From NCBI RefSeq assembly GCF_025698945.1, contig NZ_JAILWM010000001.1, positions 682,001 to 746,000 on the forward strand: 64,000 nt of DNA. The letters run 5' to 3'. Below the pieces are notes generated by a model. That model did not search any database. It worked only from the letters and a program-made list of their open reading frames with translations, and had not been told where the DNA came from. This DNA comes from Nitrosopumilus sp. (GTDB taxonomy: Archaea; Thermoproteota; Nitrososphaeria; Nitrososphaerales; Nitrosopumilaceae). A program made the position numbers and the translations under genes. Below are positions 53,939 to 62,700 of the stretch, piece after piece; the stretch's first letter is position 1; each line of letters begins with the position of its first letter.

Positions 53939-54010
53939 ATGGAACTCAAAAAAGAACCATCACAGTATCACTACCCATCCGGTCCACCACAATATCTTAT
54001 CAAATCGTAA
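53939..54010 (+). other. Micro-ORF with QYHYPSGP motif
   Basis: ATG 53939 encodes 23 aa beginning MELKKEPSQYHYPSGPPQ. A second micro-ORF at 59054-59122 encodes MKPKKESPQYHYPLGPFS. The motif codons contain the 13-bp copy of the tRNA-Val 3' end. It could be a tiny peptide, the N-terminal remnant of a gene, or a chance reading of a decayed repeat. Confidence 0.35.
53974..53986 (+). repeat. Right copy of the tRNA-Val 3'-end repeat (candidate att site)
   Basis: CCCATCCGGTCCA, identical to 51684-51696. A diverged form (two mismatches) occurs at 59090-59102. Confidence 0.5.
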
Positions 54011-54037
54011 AAGATTTGAATTTTATTTCAAATAAAA

Positions 54038-57000
54038 TTATTTTTTCAGCCCAAAATTCAATAATTTCTCATGAATAAATTCAATATCATTTTTATCATA
54101 TCCATTTTCCTTCATCCAGTTATCAAGATCTGTTAGTAATAAAGACGAATCAACATATTCTGAAATTATTTTTTCAAGTTCTGCTCTTTTATCAAACAAT
54201 TTTCCTCCAAAGCCCACTGGCTTCTTATCAGTAACAAAGAATGTTATTGAAGCTATTTTGTCATTTTTGTAGAATGTTGTTACTGTATAATCTCCCTCTT
54301 GCCAATTTCGGTTTAGTTTGGCAGGAATGAAATAGTATCCTTTGTCCATAGTAGTTGTTCTGAGTTTTTCAGTCGTGGCATCAGGCCTCATTATAACTAC
54401 AATTATTGGTTGTCCTTTCTTTTTGTCCTTAATATGTCCTGAAATTTTAAAAGTAAGATCTTTGTTTGGAATAATCACAGTATCAGTGTTTTCAATCATT
54501 ATCGAACCTGAAGATGTTTCTGATGCAACATGCAAAACAGGTTTGTGTAAATCAGTAGAAACAGGGATAGATTCTTGTTTTTCAGAAAGTACTGTAACCA
54601 TCCCAGTTGCCCATGGATGCAATCTACAAAAATAAGAAAACACCCCAGTTTTTTCAAATTTTTTCTGTAAAGTTTCTCCAGGCATTATGTGCAAATCAAA
54701 TTCATTTGTAGGATTTCCAGGAGTACCACTCTCAACATCATGCATAAATGAATCATTATTTATCCATGATATGACACCACCCTTGAGAATTTTTGCATTA
54801 TATGGTGTAAAACAAGCGTCGCGTGCATGACATGTGGGATTCGAGGTGTCATGAGATAAATCCACATCCACACTAAGAGAAATTCTTTGTTTTGGTACAT
54901 AATCAGATTTAGACACCTTAAAGGAATCATGAAGAGTCTTGATACTTGGGTCTCTCATCTCATTCCAAGATTCTAAAAAGATGTCAGATGTTTCCATTTC
55001 CTTTTCAAACACAAGATCAAAGACTACCCATAGGAATCCATCTTCTAGTGAAAAATAAGCACTAGCAGTGTCTAACAATCCATTTTGATCAATAACAGAC
55101 AAAGGTTTCCCCTTGTTCCAATTCAATTCAATTTTTGCAGAAGATTTGTCGCGACTTTGATTGTCAGTATATAGAGACAGATGCTCTATCTTTGTGCTTG
55201 CAAATTGATCTTCTAAACGAATTTGTATCTGAATAGGTTTACCTACTTTTCCAAAAAATGTGGGAAATGTACTAGACTTCTCAAGATAAACATATTGGCC
55301 TCTTTTTTCATAATTACTAAAACCTCCAAAAGTTTCTTGATCTATTTTATCACTTTTCATACTATAAGGAACAAATTGTTTGAATAGACCATTACTGTCA
55401 ATATCCACATCAAGAAGAATCTTGGAGTATTCATCTGAAATGTTATTCGTGTCTATCTGATAAAACCCAGCACCCATTATTTTTGGCGGAGGTCGTTCAT
55501 AATTACCAGTAGAAGAAAAACCAGTGGGCATTGCATCGATTTGAGCAAAAGGACCATCACCTACCATATTAACGGCAAAAACGCGAAACAAGTAGCGATG
55601 ATTGTTTTCTAGTCCTGAAATCATAGTTTCAGTCACCACAGAAATACCATCATCGTATGTATTCCATGTTTGCCCATTATCTGAGCTTAGTTCAACAACA
55701 TAATCAAAAATGGGTTCACCACCATCACTCTGGGGAGCATCCCAGTTCAATACCACAATAGAATCCCCCGCAGTGGAAATCAGATTTAATGGAATTGTGG
55801 GAACAGTAGGTGAAGGCAGGGTTGTTGCACTGACAGCATCTGATGGACTACCTGTTCCAATGGCATTGATTGCACTTACCCTGTACTGATATGTGGTACG
55901 GCATTTAGTCCAGTAACGGAATATACAGTTGTTGCATCTCCTGTGTTTGCAACAATTGTTGACCACGGACCGTCTTTTTGTTCTATTTTGTATCCTGTAA
56001 TTGCAGAGCCACCATCATTTGGTGCAGTCCATGACAAGTTGATCTGAGATGGACTAACTGCAACAGCAGAAAGTCCAGTAACTTGAGCAGGGATTGTAGA
56101 TGTCATACTCTGAGTAGTTGCACTGACAGCATCTGATGGACTACCTGTTCCAATGGCATTGATTGCACTTACCCTGTACTGATATGTGGTATCGGCATTT
56201 AGTCCAGTAACGGAATATACAGTTGTTGCATCTCCTGTGTTTGCAACAATTGTTGACCACGGACCGTCTTTTTGTTCTATTTTGTATCCTGTAATTGCAG
56301 AGCCACCATCATTTGGTGCAGTCCATGACAAGTTGATCTGAGATGGACTAACTGCAACAGCAGAAAGTCCAGTAACTTGAGCAGGGATTGTAGATGTCAT
56401 ACTCTGAGTAGTTGCACTGACAGCATCTGATGGACTACCTGTTCCAATGGCATTGATTGCACTTACCCTGTACTGATATGTGGTAGAATGATTTAATCCA
56501 GAATCAGAATAATTTGTATTTGTATTTCCAGTGTTAGAAACTAAAATAGACCAACCACTACCTATAGGAGATTCTCTTTCAATTTTGTATCCTGTAATTG
56601 CAGAGCCACCATCATTTGGTGCAGTCCATGACAAGTTGATCTGAGATGGACTAACTGCAACAGCAGAAAGTCCAGTAACTTGAGCAGGTACAGATATTGG
56701 AGCATCGCCCACTGAAAACTCAGTCCATGATACAGAAATCGAGTTTTTAGCAGAAGGAGAATTTCCGCATAAAGCATCACATTGAGCATTAAAACTAATT
56801 CGCAGATCAGAGTAATTTGTAATAGAATCAGATTGTATTGAGGAAAGTGTTTGTGTTGTTAAAACAAAAGATGTAGGTATTGAAGAATGAGTCCAAGAAG
56901 CTATGGACATGGGACCTTGTTTCAATGTGACAGTAAGTGACGGAGTGTTGCTACCTACAGCATCATTTTTGTAAACATATCTCAATATGTGATTTGAGCT

Positions 57001-57258
57001 TGCTTGTGGATCACTTAGAGGACTAAGTAAAAATTCAACGGAATCATTTTTGTTTTTCCCCAGAGTGTCTGAAGTGATGAAATCACTATCATTTTGTATA
57101 GATTCATCAATTGCAGTAAAAGTTCCACTTGCCCATCCTCCGGAAAAAACACTTGTAGGTCTGGCATATTGTAAGGCATATGCACTTTCATTGAAAATAA
57201 TGCACGTGAATAGAATTAATATTATAAAGAAAACAGCAAATGTTCGATAAAGTACTAT
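54038..57258 (-). pseudogene. Exported FnIII-repeat plus cupredoxin protein, split by a frameshift
   Basis: Two frames join into one ~1,073-aa protein. The first (57258 to about 55898) has a signal peptide (TFAVFFIILILFTCIIFN...AYA), a beta domain, and three FnIII repeats with VTGLSAVAVSPSQINLSWTA. At about 55898 one T is missing relative to the sister repeat (GGTACGG against GGTATCGG), moving into the second frame. That frame continues with the end of repeat 3, a fourth FnIII domain, a beta domain, a cupredoxin with His, Cys, His, Met ligands (FMHDVESG; YFCRLHPWATGM) and a C-terminal Ig-like domain. No ATG, GTG or TTG start exists upstream; an ATA overlapping the protease stop is the only fit. 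Confidence 0.8.
55824..56704 (-). repeat. Three near-identical FnIII coding repeats, 294-bp period
   Basis: Units start at 55824, 56117 and 56411. The two left units are nearly identical over their whole length except for the 1-nt deletion; the third differs only in its central ~100 bp. Such similarity suggests recent copying or gene conversion. Confidence 0.85.
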
Positions 57259-58097
57259 TTCTCACACACCACACTGCTTTTCTTTGAACCATCATAAAGT
57301 GCTACCAGTGCAGAGATATCACATTCGGAGATATATGGATAGTTTGTCTCAATTACAGGATACATTAGGTCTTCAATGGCTGTGGAGTGAGCAAGACCAA
57401 ATCCATGACCCAATTCATGCCTGATAACAGTCTTCAATTCCTCAATGGATAATTTGTTTACATCATATATCATGATTTTGGATTTTAAAATTTCATGGCT
57501 TGTTTCATCAACAATTGATGTAGTATATCCACTGTATCCATCAGGACTTGAAAGATTAGTGAGTTGAATTAAAACGTCGCCTTCACCCTTGTCAGTTACA
57601 TGGAAATGTAATTTTTTTGGAATTGGGGTTTCAGTATCAGAATTAATGCTGTTGAGTGCACCCATCCATCCTTCATAATACGTAGAGGTGATTCCAGAAG
57701 GACCCTTGTGCATCAGGGAATCATCAATTTCTATTTTTTCAGTAGACATTATCACATTCAGTATCGCGTCAAGTCTTTCTTCTGTGGCATACTCTGATTT
57801 GACAACATGAATATGAAACAAATTACCTTCTGGAATTTTCCAAGAAACCCAAGTATCAATTGTGTCTCCACGAAGATTTTGAATTACATAGTTAGAGGTA
57901 AAAGAATCATCGTAAACTTTGTCAAAAGTAAAGTCAAATGACAATCCAATTATCACAGATCCAATAATTACTGACAAAGAAACTATTGTAATTAAAATTG
58001 TCTTATTGTTTTGGTTATCTTTTTTGGAAGTTCCTGCCAAGTAAAAAATTGCTTGGTGTAACAGTTCTTTTTGATCAATATTTTTAGATGCATACAA
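57255..58097 (-). CDS. Membrane-anchored matrixin-type zinc metalloprotease
   Basis: 280 aa. A ~45-residue cytoplasmic N-terminus precedes one membrane helix (TILITIVSLSVIIGSVIIGLS). The external part ends in a metzincin domain: VIRHELGHGFGLAH supplies three zinc histidines and EDLMYP the Met-turn. Probably processes surface proteins. It is the middle gene of an operon: receiver-like gene 19 nt upstream, and the FnIII-cupredoxin frame beginning over its stop codon. A truncated paralogue lies at 51746-52306. Confidence 0.85.
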   Translation of the reverse strand: MYASKNIDQKELLHQAIFYLAGTSKKDNQNNKTILITIVSLSVIIGSVIIGLSFDFTFDKVYDDSFTSNYVIQNLRGDTIDTWVSWKIPEGNLFHIHVVKSEYATEERLDAILNVIMSTEKIEIDDSLMHKGPSGITSTYYEGWMGALNSINSDTETPIPKKLHFHVTDKGEGDVLIQLTNLSSPDGYSGYTTSIVDETSHEILKSKIMIYDVNKLSIEELKTVIRHELGHGFGLAHSTAIEDLMYPVIETNYPYISECDISALVALYDGSKKSSVVCEK

Positions 58098-58116
58098 GGA
58101 GAAAAATACTCCAGAA

Positions 58117-58497
58117 TTAGATCGATAAAGTTAGATGGTGTTTTTGTCCAAATTGGGAAAGTGTTTTTAGTATCAACAGAGGATCTATAGGTTTTAGAAA
58201 AATGCTTGATATACCTTGATTTTCAAGCGTTTCAAGATCCTTAATGCCATACTCCACAGATGTAAGAATAATTGTCTTGGTGGATATTTTCTGAGAACCT
58301 AATTTTTTAAATAATTCCACATAGTTTTCATCATTTGAAAAATATTCTGAGATCAAAACATTAGGTTGAAATGTGTTAATCAAAGACAACGCCACTACAG
58401 GTTTATCAGTTGTAATACACTCATGACCGGCAATAGTTAGAAATTTTTGAAATACATCTAATAATTCAAGATCATTATCAAGAAGAATTATTTTCAT
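58117..58497 (-). CDS. Degenerate response-regulator receiver protein
   Basis: 126 aa, receiver domain only. Acidic pocket LLDND (residues 5-9), Thr in IILTS and Lys in FLKPI are present. At the phospho-acceptor position near residue 51 the sequence reads LISEYFSND, with Glu instead of Asp. Glu can mimic phosphorylated Asp, so the protein may be always on, or be a phosphorylation-independent switch. No output domain. First gene of the protease operon. Confidence 0.75.
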   Translation of the reverse strand: MKIILLDNDLELLDVFQKFLTIAGHECITTDKPVVALSLINTFQPNVLISEYFSNDENYVELFKKLGSQKISTKTIILTSVEYGIKDLETLENQGISSIFLKPIDPLLILKTLSQFGQKHHLTLSI

Positions 58498-58748
58498 ATA
58501 GTATTAATTCCAAAAGTGGTACTTAAGCAGATTGGTGTCATAAATGATTAATACCATATTTGGAAACAACGGTGGAAACAGGCACAAATTTTTCAAATTA
58601 TGAGAATACATTTTCATAATATTTGCAATAATTAGAGTAAGAAAGAATTAGATTTAGAAGATCATAGAATATTAGCCTTGCCAGAAAGGAATCAAAACTA
58701 ATGATAATTTTCCAGCATTTTTTAATCGTAGAATAAATAATCAAGCCT

Positions 58749-58931
58749 ATGGAAAACTTTGAAAAAACAGCATTATACCACTCAAAATCAATTCAAAACA
58801 ACATTATGGTTCTTCAACTTGCAATATCTTCATTTGAATTACAATACGATAAATTCATGGACAAGAATACAAAAAATGAATTCGAATCAATAAAAAATGC
58901 AGTTACCACATTAATTGACAAATTAAGATAA
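58749..58931 (+). CDS. Small coiled-coil protein, 60 aa
   Basis: ATG 58749 (MENFEKTALYHSKSIQNNIM). Helical throughout, with a heptad-like hydrophobic pattern (LQLAISSFELQYDKFM). No family recognised. It stands alone between the protease operon and the OsmC gene. The 250 nt before it show nothing else. Confidence 0.5.
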   Translation: MENFEKTALYHSKSIQNNIMVLQLAISSFELQYDKFMDKNTKNEFESIKNAVTTLIDKLR

Positions 58932-59053
58932 TAGATGTATTAGAATAGCATTCAACACCCAACATGATTTACAGTTACTAGAAAAGCAAATTTCAAAAAG
59001 ATAATCTACTAGAGACACGTAATAAACTAAAATGAAACTAAATTTCAGTAATC

Positions 59054-59122
59054 ATGAAACCAAAAAAAGAATCACCACAATATCACTACCCATTAGGTCC
59101 ATTTTCAGTTTTGCAAATATAG
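59054..59122 (+). other. Micro-ORF with QYHYPLGP motif
   Basis: 22 aa beginning MKPKKESPQYHYPLGPFS, a match to the 53939 micro-ORF. Differences between the two include synonymous and conservative changes and the reading frame is kept. It ends 35 nt before the OsmC start, so it could be a leader peptide, or a decayed copy of the same repeat. Confidence 0.35.
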
Positions 59123-59157
59123 GTAATGTCTTTAAGTAAAAAAATACAAGGAGTATC

Positions 59158-59688
59158 ATGACAGAAATAATTAACAATGTGGATTTAACCAAAGTTTCCC
59201 AAACAGCACAAAAAGGAAGAGAAGACAAAGAGTCTCTAAGAAAACCAGTAAAGCTTGAAGGAGAATGGATTTTAGATCAAAGCCAAGGATTTCAATTCAA
59301 AACAGAACTTGGCTATGAAAAAGGAAAGCAAGTAATTGAAATTGACTCCCCATCATTTCTAGGAGGTCAGGGAAACAGATTAGGCCCAATGGCATATTGT
59401 GTTGCAGGAATCACATCATGTTTTATTGGAACATTTGTTGGAATTGCGGCACAACAGAAAATCAAACTAACCAAACTAAAAGTAAAAACACAATGTCAGA
59501 TAAATTTTGCAAAAACATTTGATATTTCAGAGGAAGCAATTACAGAAGGGATTAATTTTCAGGTAGAGGCAGAAAGCGATAATGCTAACAAGAAAAAGCT
59601 TCAAGAAGTATTAGCAATGGCAGAAGAGCGATGTCCTGCAATGTATAGCATGTCACACAAAATCAATGTAGATGCCAAGATAGTTTAG
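59158..59688 (+). CDS. OsmC-like peroxide-response/redox protein
   Basis: 176 aa. OsmC/Ohr fold with the two redox cysteine sites: AYCVAGITSCFIGTF and EERCPAMYS. Family members reduce organic hydroperoxides with a Cys pair. The N-terminal ~45 residues form the beta sheet (GEWILDQSQGFQFKTEL). Monocistronic, with AAGGAG at ribosome-binding distance before ATG 59158. Confidence 0.87.
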   Translation: MTEIINNVDLTKVSQTAQKGREDKESLRKPVKLEGEWILDQSQGFQFKTELGYEKGKQVIEIDSPSFLGGQGNRLGPMAYCVAGITSCFIGTFVGIAAQQKIKLTKLKVKTQCQINFAKTFDISEEAITEGINFQVEAESDNANKKKLQEVLAMAEERCPAMYSMSHKINVDAKIV

Positions 59689-59751
59689 AATTTTGTATCA
59701 AGAATAGAATTCAAATTATTTCAAAATATTGAGAAGATATTGAACTCAAAA

Positions 59752-62700
59752 TCATTCAGTTACTATAACTTTCATTTCTAAAGAAGGACTAATTGCCATT
59801 GGATTAGTAATACTGCTCCAGACAAAAATACTCACGTCATACTCTCCAGGTTCCTCTGGTAACCACGATGCAGAAGGAGAAAACGCTTGACCTTGGATAA
59901 TGTTTCCTGAAATCCATGATAATGATTGAACTACACCATCAGTATCCTGAATCTGTACAAAATAGACAAATGGCTGGTTAGCAACTTTACTGTTGAAAAT
60001 ATCTGCAGTAACCTGAATTTGCTTTCCAACATTGACTTGAGTTACAGAGTTACCTAGAGGATCAACTAGTCTAAGATTTCCTGCAGGGGCTCTCTCCAGT
60101 GGAGGATGTATGAGACCGATCATTGTACTTGCAGAGACTTTTAACTCATCAGCTCTTGTGTATGGTGCTGGAAGAGTATTGTCCTCATATCTTGCTGTGA
60201 CAAAATCACCTTCAGTTACTCTTAGTTTGGAGCCAGATGATTGACTCTTTGAGGTAAATGTCACATATCCTTCAAAAACACCAGTGGCTTTGCCAGTTTC
60301 TACAACAGTAAGATCAATTCCTCCTAGATCAGAATCAGACCAAACATCTATTGTGAAAGTATCTACTGTTTCAGGATTAAGATTCATGTCAGGATCAATT
60401 ACACGAATAATACCAATACCATTCTCTGAATTTTGAGGTTCACTCCATTGAATATCGCCAATGTTCCATTTTATCAGGGAAGAAGACGTAATTGTATCTC
60501 GTTCAGTATATCTAAATGAAACAGTAATCCCATCGTCATTTTTGGTTTCAATAAATCCATTTGTTGGTCCACCCTTTTTGGCAGGAGTGGTTCTAGGAGA
60601 AGTATCGTATCCATCAACATCCCCACTTGAAGGATTTCCATCAGCATCATGTTTGAAGCCAGTAAGAATTACAGAACCAGTAAAGATTCCAGTATCAAAT
60701 CCAGTCTCAACTAGTTTATACTGTGAGAGTTTTTGTCCACGTGTGGATATTTTTATCTCATTTGCATCAGTGGTTCCAATTTCATCAATTTTGAATTTAT
60801 CAAAGTTATGATCAGGGGCCACAATTGTAATGTAGACTTTGTCAGTCCAGGAATAGATCTTTTTATCCAAGTTAATCTGAGAAAGTAAGTTCGATGTTTG
60901 GAATTGTAGTTTTACATCTTGATCCTCTGAGCCAACAAAGTCTGCTCCAGGTGGACCCCAGTCAGTATATTCAAGAGTAATTTTTTCACCTCTAGACATT
61001 GCTTTTCCATTAATCTCAGATGGGATTTCAATTACAGTTTGGAAGATTCCTGTGTTAAGACCAGTCTCTCTTAATCCAAAAGGTTGGGCATCAAAGATTT
61101 TACCATTGTTAGTAACTGTTCCACCTAACGTACCCATAGTAGTCTTGGCATCACTTGATGACCACTTTAAAACATCAAGAGAGTATGTCTCAGCCTTTGA
61201 AGAATCAAGATCAAGATCAGGATCAATTAATGTTACAATGACATCTCTTCCTATAATGTAGGATTGTTGATCTGATTGTAAAGTACCCATTCTAAGATCA
61301 AACTTTGCAGAAGCAGTTACTGTTCTTTGTGAGCCAGAACCATCAGCCAAATCAGTATACTCTATTGTAATAATATCACCTTGCAAAATACAGTAACTTC
61401 CAGTTGCAGGTGCTGCACCAAATCGTGCTAGCACGCCTGTCTTTGTTTTATCTAAAGGAGTGTATTTTGAATCAGGAGTCAAAGGGCATTTTGCAGAGGA
61501 AGGACCATCGGTGTATCTGACAGGCAAATCAAACTGGAAAACACCAGAGCTTGGAGAAACTTCCTGAATAGGGCCAAGTTCTCTTGTTATGCCGGATTGG
61601 ACGTTCTTGCCAATTGTGATGACTCCGGTTTTTGCTTGTTCGCCACCTGCAGTAGCTAAAACAATTGTTGAGGTTCCACGTGTCACCATAACTTTAACAA
61701 GGCCATTTGAAGTTCCTGGAAGATTTTGTGAAATTGTATCCTCCCCATTTGGAGATAAATCATAATCAGCATCATGAATTCTTACATGAAGCAGAGTGTT
61801 CTTTGGTCCAATTTCCTCTCCTTTATCAATTGCATTTTTGTCACCATTTTTTGTAATGGCAGTCAAATGAAATGGGAATATAGAAAGATTATTTGGACTG
61901 GTAGAAGTTGTTTTCCCAGAATCAAAAAAGTCAGAGACTGAACCAAATGGAACAGGATATACAGTTCTATCTAGTTTAACAAATCCACTTGTGGCGCCAA
62001 CTGCAGATGCAGACTTTGTGATGGAGGCTTGACTTGATTGACCTCTAAAATCATAGTATCTTGCACCGATATCAACACCACTTACTGATTTTACAGTCCC
62101 CCCAGTGTTTCTAGAACAATATTCAGATGGAATTTTGAAATGTCCTTGGAATTCTCCAGTATCAGTTCCAGTCTCAACAAGTGTGAATCCAGTAGAGTAC
62201 AATCCATCAGACCCAGAAATCGGAGAGCATTTTTTGCCATCTGATACGATTGAAGACTTTAACCATCTTTCACCATCAAATGTAATCTCCATTAATCTGC
62301 CAAATGGTTGATTTTCCTTAGTTAGTCCAAGATTTGCCAATCCAACAGTATCAGCTGCAGGATCATTAGGATATTTGGTAGGATCCACAACTGTAAAAAT
62401 ATCAATCAGATCTGAATCAGTGTTAAGATCCTTATCAAAAACGGTTACAGTTACAACATCTCCAGGTTTGTATGATTTTGCAGAAAGGGCTATAGTTCCA
62501 GGATAAGAAAGAACATCCTGTTGATCAGATACTCCAGTAAGTACACCATCAGGTCCTAAATCATTGTAACTCAAACGTGGGGCATCATTTCCCTTGAGCT
62601 CATCAATGATTATGAATGTAGGTTCATCATCAATCGGGATTATTTTTTCATATGTTTTTTCATCAAATATGTTTAGTTGGTTTAATGCAATGAATTCTAG

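Noticed and set aside
53893-54078. 61-aa plus-strand frame MPEIQKTKIKQ
   Set aside because: It overlaps the repeat region and the end of the FnIII-cupredoxin gene; the frame with the QYHYPSGP motif is the one conserved at 59 kb.
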